Source of the DNA: Bryobacterales bacterium
GTDB lineage: Bacteria > Acidobacteriota > Terriglobia > Bryobacterales > Bryobacteraceae
Reading direction: 5' to 3'
DNA: 12,392 nucleotides
NCBI GenBank assembly: GCA_003132865.1
Contig: PKYZ01000764.1
Span: forward strand, 1-12,392
Below, one piece after another: positions 1 to 6,227 of the stretch (positions within the stretch are counted from its first letter, which is position 1; each line of letters opens with the position of its first letter). Made by a program: the position numbers and the translations under genes. The notes under the pieces are model-generated. The model saw only the letters and a program-made list of their open reading frames with translations. It made no database searches and was not told where the DNA came from.

Positions 1-498
1 GCCCTGATTGTCATTGCCGCGCAAGAGGATGGGAAGGGCATCGGGCGTATCCGGCTGCGGCAGATACCGGACGCCTCCGCCGAGAGCCTCCACGCATTTG
101 TGCTCGACTCCATCCAGCCGGGCAGCGTGGTCCATACAGATGGCTGGAGTGGCTACGACGGCTTGAGCGCGAAAGGCTACCTCCAGGAGGTGACGATCCT
201 CAAGGGCAACAAGGAGACAGCCTCGGAGCTACTGCCGCGGGTCCACCGCATCGTCGGGCTTCTCAAGCGATGGTTGATGGGGACCCACCAGGGCGCGGTC
301 AGTCATAAGCATCTCGATTACTACCTTGATGAGTACACCTTCCGGTTCAACCGGCGGAAATCCAAAAGTCGAGGCAAGCTATTCTTCCGCTTGGCGCAGC
401 AGGCGGTGGCTGTCGCGCCCGCGCCGTACGACGAAATCGTTCAGCAGACCCGTCGGATAGCCCAAAAAGCAAAACCACAAGCTGTAGGGTCTACCTGA
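1..498 (+). CDS. IS1595-family transposase, C-terminal part (cut by window edge)
   Basis: The frame is open from base 1 to the TGA at 496-498, so the gene starts outside the window and only about 165 C-terminal residues are seen. The segment reads as the ISXO2-like DDE transposase domain: a strand with HTDGWSGYD (second acidic residue of the catalytic triad), then VHRIVGLLKRWLMGTHQGAV and the conserved tail HLDYYLDEYTFRFNRR, which is typical of IS1595 family C-termini. This enzyme cuts and joins the element's ends. A GTG at position 100 is internal and should not be taken as the start. Nothing in the visible part is broken, but the N-terminal zinc-binding and first catalytic regions cannot be checked. 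It lies beside decaying accessory genes, which suits a mobile-element-rich boundary. Confidence 0.85.
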   Translation, partial: ALIVIAAQEDGKGIGRIRLRQIPDASAESLHAFVLDSIQPGSVVHTDGWSGYDGLSAKGYLQEVTILKGNKETASELLPRVHRIVGLLKRWLMGTHQGAVSHKHLDYYLDEYTFRFNRRKSKSRGKLFFRLAQQAVAVAPAPYDEIVQQTRRIAQKAKPQAVGST

Positions 499-513
499 GT
501 GAAGCACATACCC
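499..513. repeat. Candidate right terminal inverted repeat of the IS1595-type element
   Basis: Directly after the transposase stop codon lies GTGAAGCACATACCC. Read inward from its outer edge this is GGGTATGTGCTTCAC, starting with GG as IS1595-family ends commonly do, and lying very close to the transposase stop. The left end is outside the window, so neither the inverted partner nor the target-site duplication can be seen. This is inference from position and composition only. Confidence 0.35.
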
Positions 514-523
514 ATCTTCAACA

Positions 524-566
524 ATTGCCGTGCGCCCCATTCACGTGCGGTTAAGTTAACGGCAAT
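524..566. repeat. 8-bp inverted repeat between the IS end and the cupin fragment
   Basis: ATTGCCGT at 524-531 is perfectly mirrored by ACGGCAAT at 559-566 around a 27-base loop. The loop contains GTTAAGTTAA-like sequence. There is no T tract after it, so it is not an obvious terminator. It could be the end of another mobile element or a structured scar. Function unknown. Nothing else is recognisable in 514-615. Confidence 0.4.
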
Positions 567-615
567 GGTTCCAAATCTCGAAAAACAGTTGCCCAACGGT
601 CGCGCCACAAGCTGC

Positions 616-1188
616 TTACGGCTCCCGCTTCGAAAATGGGAAGCGCGAGCGGACGGCCAGAACCAAATCGTGCGGCTCGCCATCCTTGGACCCGCCGTAG
701 AACCCCACGGTGGCGTTCAGGCGGATAAAGTGTGCATCGCCCGTCTTGGCTGGATGCTGGCCCTCGTTGCCATCGGCGCCCCCGCCGGCCACCATGTCGC
801 CCTTGCCGCGAAGGATGTAATGGATCTCTTCCTCCATCTCATGGTGATGGGGGATGTTGGTGCCCCCCGGAGCGAAGTCCATGATGAACAGGCTCACCAT
901 CTGGCTGGCTGCCGCCAACTTGTCGCGCCGGCTCTCGGTGGTCCCCATCAGCAGCTTGAACAATGTGGTTGGCCCGTGGCTGGGCAGGGTCACCGGCGGC
1001 ACATCGTCCGCGTTCGCGAGCATGAGGCGCGCAGGTGGAGCAACATCCGTGCCCGGCGGAATGCGAAAGCCCATCACCAGCAGGCGTACGGGCGCGTCCG
1101 ATGGATTGGCGACGCCATGCTTGAGCCCAACCGGCAGATACATGAAATCGTTCTCGCGAATGGCTGCGCGTTCATCTCCGTATAGCAG
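616..1188 (-). pseudogene. 5'-truncated copy of the bicupin gene
   Basis: The minus strand encodes the last ~190 residues of a bicupin protein that is present in full at 3851-4855. Over the 175 residues from MYLPVGLKHG to the stop I count 13 differences from that copy. The alignment runs from the stop codon (TTA at 616-618 on the plus strand) up to about 1188 (LLYGDERAAIREN, versus LLHGDERAAIREN in the full copy) and is then lost. The frame upstream of 1188 is unrelated and closes with a stop, so the N-terminal cupin half, signal peptide and start are missing. The second cupin motif (HHHEMEEE) is intact. An internal ATG at 1143 could start a 175-residue protein, but no ribosome binding site supports it. 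Best read as a remnant of a duplication or of an insertion-associated rearrangement. Confidence 0.8.
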
Positions 1189-1257
1189 GGTCGCCCCTCG
1201 TCCCGGCGGACGGTCTCCGCTCGATCTTTCACGCGGGTGTGCAATCCGTCATTGGCG

Positions 1258-1263
1258 TATACT
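1258..1263 (+). promoter_or_regulatory. Possible -10 element of the toxin-antitoxin operon
   Basis: TATACT matches the sigma-70 -10 consensus (TATAAT) at five of six positions and lies 14 bases before the toxin ATG. No convincing -35 box is found 16-18 bases upstream. If used, transcription would start within about 8 bases of the ATG, giving an almost leaderless mRNA. Weak evidence. Confidence 0.3.
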
Positions 1264-1277
1264 GGAGTGTGAGCCGA

Positions 1278-1622
1278 ATGATCACGGTCGTGGAGACGGA
1301 GGAATTCCTGGCCGATGTGAAAGGCGTACTTTCAGACGACGAGCATGACGCCCTCATTTTGTACGTTGCTCAGCAACCCGAAGCGGGCGCTCTGATACCG
1401 GGAACGGGCGGTCTTCGAAAGCTACGCTGGGCGTCGAAAGGGAAGGGCAAGCGTGGAGGTTCGCGAGTGATTTACTACTTTCACAATATCGACGTTCCGC
1501 TGTTTTTGATGGCGATTTACGCGAAAAACGTGCAGACTGATTTGTCGATGAAGCAGCGGACGGCCCTCGCCTCGCAACTTCGCGCGCTGAAGGAAGATTG
1601 GAAGGAGAGGAAAGCGAAATGA
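1278..1622 (+). CDS. RelE/HigB-type toxin of a type II toxin-antitoxin pair
   Basis: A 114-residue protein, the usual size for the RelE/ParE fold. The pattern is characteristic of the RelE-like toxins paired with XRE antitoxins: an N-terminal F..DV helix, then ALILYVAQQPEAGALIPGTGGLRKLRW, a basic loop (SKGKGKRGGSR), and the core strands VIYYFHNIDVPLFLMAIYAK. Members of the superfamily are ribosome-dependent mRNA interferases or related growth inhibitors; the basic residues K/R in the loop and R in SRVIYY are the expected RNA-contacting ones. I chose ATG 1278 because the protein then starts at MITVVETEEF, the normal family start, with GGAG at 1264-1267 about ten bases upstream; longer GTG starts (1239, 1269) are possible. 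The stop overlaps the antitoxin start (ATGA), so the order is toxin first and translation is coupled, as in higBA-type operons. Confidence 0.85.
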   Translation: MITVVETEEFLADVKGVLSDDEHDALILYVAQQPEAGALIPGTGGLRKLRWASKGKGKRGGSRVIYYFHNIDVPLFLMAIYAKNVQTDLSMKQRTALASQLRALKEDWKERKAK

Positions 1623-1948
1623 CCCAGACGAGCCGGCGAAAGCCCGCGAAGGAATCCCCGTTGGGAGTCAAACTGCTCCGCAGTGCGCAACAGGCGCGCG
1701 ACTGGGTGAATGGTAAGCCAGGCCGCGTGCGAGTTACCTATGTGCGCGTGCCGCAAGTCGACGTCCGAAAGCTTCGGGCCAAGATGGGGTTAAGTCAAAC
1801 ACAGTTCGCCGCAAGGTTCGGTTTCTCGCTGGATTCGATTCAAAACTGGGAACAGGGTCATCGGCGGCCGGAAGGCCCGGCGAGGATTCTGCTCGCGGTC
1901 ATCGCCAAAAATCCCCACGCCGTCGAAGAGGCGCTTGGCTCCTCTTGA
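1619..1948 (+). CDS. XRE-family antitoxin (HigA/NadS-like)
   Basis: A 109-residue protein with a C-terminal helix-turn-helix: VRKLRAKMGLSQTQFAARF is the first helix plus the turn, followed by the recognition part FSLDSIQNWEQGHRRP, about residues 50-85. The N-terminal half (residues 1-45) is basic and probably binds the toxin or DNA nonspecifically. The family neutralises its RelE/HigB partner and represses the shared promoter. The ATG sits within the toxin's stop (ATGA overlap) and is preceded by a strong purine-rich ribosome binding site, GGAAGGAGAGGAAAGCG, inside the toxin coding sequence. An in-frame ATG seven codons upstream lies within the toxin gene and is less likely. The pair is intact, in contrast to the broken gene after it. 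Confidence 0.87.
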   Translation: MTQTSRRKPAKESPLGVKLLRSAQQARDWVNGKPGRVRVTYVRVPQVDVRKLRAKMGLSQTQFAARFGFSLDSIQNWEQGHRRPEGPARILLAVIAKNPHAVEEALGSS

Positions 1949-2079
1949 GCCGTCTCCGTTCCCGAGATCTTGGTGGGACGGGCGTTTGGCGGGATCTGTC
2001 GACCGGCCAGAGGTCGAACTTCTCCAAACCGGATTTGGGCTCGGTTCGCAGCCGCGCTGGACGCTGTGATAACGTCCTG

Positions 2080-2085
2080 TATATA
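2080..2085 (+). promoter_or_regulatory. Possible -10 element of the HNH-TIR gene
   Basis: TATATA lies 13 bases before ATG 2093, and no Shine-Dalgarno sequence precedes that ATG. With normal spacing, transcription would begin at or within a base or two of the ATG, so the message would be leaderless. No clear -35 is visible. The 144-base gap 1949-2092 holds nothing else I can support. Confidence 0.3.
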
Positions 2086-2092
2086 AGCGTCT

Positions 2093-3758
2093 ATGGCGGT
2101 CCAGAAGAAACCTCCGCGAAAGAATATCCCTGTGGACCGCGAAACAGCGGTTCTGATCAACAGCGGCCGACGGTGCGTGCTCTGTTTTCACCTGAATGGC
2201 GACTTGGAAGAAAAGCACGGCCAGATTGCTCATCTCGATGGGATCGAACCAACAGGGCAGAAGACAACCTGGCATGGATGTGCCTGCCCCATCACAGTTT
2301 GTTCGACTCGAAAACCAGTCAACACAAGAACTACAGCCTCGCGGAGGTCAAGGCCGCGCGACGCAACCTGTATGCCGCCGTTCAGAAGGGGCGTCACCAA
2401 GAGTCCCCTTCCCCCCGCGTATCTACGCGACGCTATGGGCATCAGGACTTCATCAAGATCGTGACGGGCCCGAAGTCGGCCGAAGACGGGCCGACTCTCT
2501 ACTGTCCGCGGCCCGACGGGCCTGCGCTAGACGAAACTAACCAGTCGGCGAGGTCCGCACTGAAAAGCTTCTTATGCCACGCTTCTGACGACAAACAAAT
2601 TGTTAGAGACATCTACTATCGCCTCAAGAGCGACGGGTTTACGCCATGGTTCGATGAAGTGGACCTGTTACCCGGACACGATTGGGAAGCCGAGATTAGG
2701 GCCGCGGTGCGTGCCAGCAATGCGGTGATCGTGTGCCTATCGTGCACCTCGGTGACCAAGGAAGGTTACCTACAGAAGGAGATCAGGCAAGCTCTGGAAA
2801 TGGCTGCGGAAAGCCGGAGGGTACGATCTTCCTGATCCCCGCGCGGCTTGATGACTGTGAGGTTCCGGCTAACCTCAGGCAATGGCATCGGGTCGACCTC
2901 TTTAAGCAGGGTGAATATGAGCGACTGGTGGGAGCGTTACGCGCCCGCGCCATCGGTCTGGGAATTCCGGCCGATGCACCAACCCCGAATCCCGCCGCGG
3001 CAGTGGTGCGAACAATGGCGAAACTTCCAGAAGATCTCCGCCGGCGGATTGGAGAGTTGGCGATCCGACCACTAATCACGCAAGCAGTAGAACGCGTCTT
3101 CTGCATGGATGAATACCCGACCGTTATGACGCTGTCGACGGAGCCAGTGATTAACCCGATCTGGCGAAAGATTCCGAAGGCCAAGCGTGCCCGCCTAAGT
3201 CGCTCGTTTTCGCCATTCGGCGACCTACCCCCGCGTATAATGCACCTCGACATATTTCTCATTCGAGCCGACGATGTCCAAGGACGCCCTCGGTTGTTCA
3301 ACTACTTCAGTGGCAAACCACATTCCGGCTGGCAAGCTTTTCTCCTCCCGTTCCGACACAAGAGAGCTCGGGAGAGTGAAGCGGAGCGCCACTCCGCCAG
3401 CGCGACTGATATCGCATCATTTCTCGGAATCGATAGCCGCACCGTTCACGTTAATACGCTTGGAGAGCAGTTTGTCGTCAGCATAAAGCCCGATCCCGGA
3501 TATTCAGAGCTCGTGGCATACATTTTCGAATTCTGTTCGGTACGTTTCGATGACCCGCCCGGATGGATGTCGAAGGTCGATTGTGAGATTCAATTAGAGC
3601 AGTCGGTGAGGCGTTTTCGCTGATTCCATCCGGAAGAAATGGAGCAAGACCAACGTGCCATGCTGGTCGATGGAGATGTGATTCGCGGAGTTCACTATTT
3701 CTTTGCCACTACACTCCCCGCCGTGCCAGCATCGGTGCCAAGCGGATTCTTGCGGTAG
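2093..3758 (+). pseudogene. Broken HNH nuclease - TIR - NUDIX-like protein gene (candidate defence gene)
   Basis: Reading needs three frames. Frame one (from ATG 2093) gives the first half of an HNH domain: C28-x2-C31, then GQIAHLD with H47. After the GGG run at 2240-2242 the domain continues one frame back: AEDNLAWMCLPHHSLFDS (N59, C64, H67, H68). That frame stays open through a linker into a TIR domain from about residue 158 (SFLCHASDDKQ, WFDEVDLLPGHDW, YLQKEIRQAL, with the likely NADase glutamate at E230). At the AAA run 2810-2812 the frame shifts again, to KPEGTIFLIPARLDDCEVP, the normal end of this TIR type (to ~285). Residues ~300-555 follow; from ~385 (HLDIFLIRADD) they resemble a divergent NUDIX fold. 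A TGA at 3621 replaces a probable TGG: the same frame continues with FHPEEMEQDQRAM and GDVIRGVHYFF to a TAG at 3756. One missing base at each run and one TGA to TGG change would give ~555 residues. Either a true pseudogene or sequencing error. It could also be two genes (HNH, then TIR from a GTG near 2461), but no stop separates them. Confidence 0.7.
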
Positions 3759-3850
3759 CAGTCGCCAACTTCCACGGTCACGCCGCCAAGCACCCGAATC
3801 CGGATCACTTCAAACTTGTCCACCCACGCGGCACCCGCGCCACGAAGGCC

Positions 3851-4855
3851 CTATGGCTCATGCTTCACAAACGGGAAGCGCGAGCGTACGGCCAGCACCA
3901 AGTCGTGCGGTTCGCCATCCTTGGACCCGCCGTAAAACCCCACGGTGGCGTTCAGGCGGATAAAGTAAGCGTCGCCCGCCCTGGCAGGATACCGGCCCTC
4001 GTTGCCGTCGGCGCCCCCGCCGGCCACCATGTCGCCCCTGCCGCGGAGGATGTAGTAGACCTCTTCCTCCATTTCGTGATGATGGGGGATGTTGGTGCCG
4101 CCCGGAGCGAAGTCCATGATGAAGAGGCTCACCATTTGGCTGGCCGCTGCCAACTTGTCGCGCCGGCTCTCGGTAGTCCCCATCAGCAGCTTGAACAAGG
4201 TGGTTGGCCCGTGGCTGGGCAGGGTCACCGGCGGCACATCGTCCGCGTTTGCCAGCATGAGGCGCGCAGGTGGAGCAACCTGCGTGCCCGGCGGAATGCG
4301 GAAGCCCATCACCATCAGGCGTACGGGCGCGTCCGATGTATTGGCGACGCCATGCTTGAGCCCAACCGGCAGATACATGAAGTCGTTCTCGCGAATGGCT
4401 GCGCGTTCATCCCCGTGTAGCAGCCTCGCCTTCCCCGCAAGAACGAAGTAGATCTGCTCCTCCGCCGGATAGCCGACAAGGGCGCTGGCCGCGTGCGGCG
4501 CCACGGTCAGCACGCCGTACCTCGCGATGCCCTTCAACTGGCTGGCCTGCGCATCGCCGGCCCCGAAGATGGGTTGGTAGGAAGCGCCGGCGGCGCCAGA
4601 GGTCAGATCGTCTGGTTTAGACGCGATCTCCGCCACGCTGCGACGCAGGAACGTCGGATCGGCGCCGGACGCGCATGCGGCTGCCAGGAGCAAGGCCGCG
4701 ACCGCGCGGAGAAGTCCCGGCAGGCTGAATGCTTGCCCAGGGCCCGCTTCGCTGGCCTGCGGGTCCAGGGGACCCGCGCAGGCCGAGGGCCTGCCCCACA
4801 AAAAGCCATAGTCCAACGGCAGGCTGAACGACTGCCCCACTGTGGGTCTATTCAT
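3851..4855 (-). CDS. Exported bicupin protein, last gene of the operon
   Basis: A 334-residue protein from ATG 4855, which overlaps the stop of the upstream enolase-like gene by eight bases; a GTG at 4864 is an alternative. Residues 45-66 (LPGLLRAVAALLLAAAC) look like a signal peptide or lipoprotein signal, but it starts unusually late because residues ~7-46 are encoded by a hairpin repeat element, so the true start is uncertain. Two cupin barrels follow. The first (~118-185) has PAEEQIYFVLAGKARL and LKHGVAN but lacks the usual HxH metal pair. The second (~245-330) has GGTNIPHHHEMEEEVYYILRG, the classic metal-binding motif with histidines and glutamate, then GDAYFIRLNATVGFY. Cupins of this kind include sugar and sugar-acid isomerases, dioxygenases and non-enzymatic binders; the substrate cannot be told. 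A truncated copy lies at 616-1188. No T-tailed terminator hairpin was seen after its stop. Confidence 0.8.
   Translation of the reverse strand: MNRPTVGQSFSLPLDYGFLWGRPSACAGPLDPQASEAGPGQAFSLPGLLRAVAALLLAAACASGADPTFLRRSVAEIASKPDDLTSGAAGASYQPIFGAGDAQASQLKGIARYGVLTVAPHAASALVGYPAEEQIYFVLAGKARLLHGDERAAIRENDFMYLPVGLKHGVANTSDAPVRLMVMGFRIPPGTQVAPPARLMLANADDVPPVTLPSHGPTTLFKLLMGTTESRRDKLAAASQMVSLFIMDFAPGGTNIPHHHEMEEEVYYILRGRGDMVAGGGADGNEGRYPARAGDAYFIRLNATVGFYGGSKDGEPHDLVLAVRSRFPFVKHEP
4718..4838. repeat. Triple-hairpin element flanked by imperfect direct repeats
   Basis: Three hairpins stand side by side: 4741-4747 with 4751-4757 (7-bp arms, one mismatch, loop TTC), 4759-4766 with 4770-4777 (8-bp perfect arms GCGGGTCC/GGACCCGC, loop AGG), and 4778-4784 with 4788-4794 (7-bp perfect arms GCAGGCC/GGCCTGC, loop GAG). 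They are bordered by a 22-base direct repeat, 4718-4739 and 4817-4838, both starting CGGCAGGCTGAA and differing at four positions. There is no run of T after the hairpins. The layout is that of a REP-like or miniature non-autonomous element sitting at the junction between two operon genes. It is in frame with the cupin reading frame, adding about 40 residues. Confidence 0.7.
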
Positions 4856-6227
4856 ACGTGACACAGTTGCACCACTTGCCCGTCTCGTCGTAGTGGGGCC
4901 ACGCGCCGCCCGTCATGAAGCCGGAAACGATCTTATCGTCGAACATGGGCGTAGGCTCGAAGTATCCCGGCCGCCGCAGGTGCGCTTTCACCACGTCGTC
5001 GTTCAGCTCGATCCCCAATCCCGGATTTTCAGGTACAGCCACATAACCTTTGTCGATGATCGGCTTCGGGACACCCTTCACTATATCCTGCCACCAGGGC
5101 ATATCCAGCGCGTGGTTCTCCATGGCCACGAAATTCCCAAATGTGGCGGCGGTGTGATAGCCCGCGTATCCGCCCACCGGCGATCCCGCATGATGCATGG
5201 CCGTGCCGATGCCCTTCAACTCGGCGTAATCCGCGATCCGTTTGGTCTCCAGCAACCCGCCCGAGGTCTCGATATCCGGATGGATCAGATCCACGGCCTG
5301 GTTGTCGAGCATGGCGTCGAATCCGTTGCGCAGGCCGAACACATCCTCGCCGGTCAGTATGGGAGTAGTGGTATTCGCCTTGATCTCCTTGAGGCCCTGC
5401 CAATTGGTCCACGGCACCATGTCTTCGGCCCACGAAAGCTGATATTTCTCGAACGCCCGCGCATAGCGAATGGCATCGTGGACGTTCAACGGGCCGAAAT
5501 GGTCCGCGGCCAGCGGCGTGCCCCAGCCGATCACATCCCGGATGGCTTCAATGAACTCGCACAAGTACCCGAGTCCTTTCTCCGTGGCCACACCGCGCTC
5601 ATTCACCGCCCCCGGGCGTTCCGCCACCAGTTCCGTGTGCAGATCCATTTTGAAATAGGTCAGCCCCATTTCCTTGCGCCGGCGCATGCGTTCGGCATAA
5701 ACCTTGGGGTCCTTGTGGTCGGTCGTATCGGCATAGATGCGGATCTTATCGCGTACCTTGCTCCCGACCAAGCGGTAGGCAGGCACGTTGTAGACCTTGC
5801 CGGAGATGTCGTGCAGGGCCATGTCCACCGCGCTGTAACCGCCGCCCATGCGCGCGTGTCCGGCGAACTGCCGCAGGGGACGCAGGTTTCCCACGATATC
5901 CAGCGGATCCTTGCCCAGCAAGTGTGCTTTGAGGATCAGCGCGATGCCCTCCACGCCCGCATCCCGCACCTCGCCCAACCCATAGACATCCTGGTTGGTA
6001 TAGATTTTGACGATCGGATAATCGTAATTCGCCGCCACCCGGCAGGCGCGCATATCCGTGATGCGCAGCTTGCTGGGGGCGGAGTTGCGGTTCACCGTCT
6101 GTTGAGCGCTCACAATTCCAGGGGTCACCTTAAACAAGGGCCCCAGCATGGCCGTAGCCGCTGCCCGCCGTAGCATGGTCCGGCGTGTGGATCCCGTGGT
6201 ATCACCGTATGCGTAGGGTGGCTTCAT
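4848..6227 (-). CDS. Tat-exported enolase-superfamily enzyme (mandelate racemase / galactonate dehydratase-like)
   Basis: A 459-residue protein. A twin-arginine signal is seen at residues 13-41 (STRRTML, hydrophobic stretch, cleavage near VSA-QQ), so it is predicted to be folded in the cytoplasm and exported. The rest is the enolase superfamily: an N-terminal capping domain (~55-165) and a TIM barrel. Likely metal ligands are D242 (AADHFGPLN), E268 (SWAEDMVPW) and E294 (LTGEDVFG); K193 (YFKMD) and H345/H346 (AMHHAGSP) are in the places of the general bases. The superfamily abstracts the proton alpha to a carboxylate, so dehydration or epimerisation of a sugar acid is the expected reaction; with GH35 next door an aldonate such as galactonate is a fair guess but unproven. 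The start at 6227 overlaps the GH35 gene by 26 bases and is needed to include the twin arginines. Confidence 0.85.
   Translation of the reverse strand: MKPPYAYGDTTGSTRRTMLRRAAATAMLGPLFKVTPGIVSAQQTVNRNSAPSKLRITDMRACRVAANYDYPIVKIYTNQDVYGLGEVRDAGVEGIALILKAHLLGKDPLDIVGNLRPLRQFAGHARMGGGYSAVDMALHDISGKVYNVPAYRLVGSKVRDKIRIYADTTDHKDPKVYAERMRRRKEMGLTYFKMDLHTELVAERPGAVNERGVATEKGLGYLCEFIEAIRDVIGWGTPLAADHFGPLNVHDAIRYARAFEKYQLSWAEDMVPWTNWQGLKEIKANTTTPILTGEDVFGLRNGFDAMLDNQAVDLIHPDIETSGGLLETKRIADYAELKGIGTAMHHAGSPVGGYAGYHTAATFGNFVAMENHALDMPWWQDIVKGVPKPIIDKGYVAVPENPGLGIELNDDVVKAHLRRPGYFEPTPMFDDKIVSGFMTGGAWPHYDETGKWCNCVTYE

Noticed and set aside
499..1185. 228-codon plus-strand frame opposite the truncated cupin copy
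   Set aside because: A similar shadow frame appears opposite the intact cupin copy at 3860-4420, so it simply mirrors the cupin coding sequence.
2240..2812. Programmed -1 frameshifting to express the HNH-TIR protein
   Set aside because: Both shifts are in the -1 direction, but neither site has a slippery heptamer or a convincing downstream structure, and a separate stop codon at 3621 would still truncate the product. Mutation or sequencing error is simpler.
3702..3850. In-frame continuation of the cupin reading frame after its stop (minus strand, about 50 codons)
   Set aside because: The stop codon aligns exactly with that of the truncated paralogue, where nothing similar follows, so the stop looks genuine and the continuation is probably chance, overlapping the antisense of the TIR gene's tail.
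4741..4794. Intrinsic terminator or riboswitch at the hairpin cluster
   Set aside because: No T tract follows on either strand, no conserved riboswitch core is recognisable, and the direct repeats around it favour a repeat element.
4842..6173. 443-codon open frame on the plus strand opposite the enolase-like gene
   Set aside because: It is antisense to a gene with clear family motifs, is rich in R/H/G/P as shadows in GC-rich DNA are, and matches no recognisable protein.
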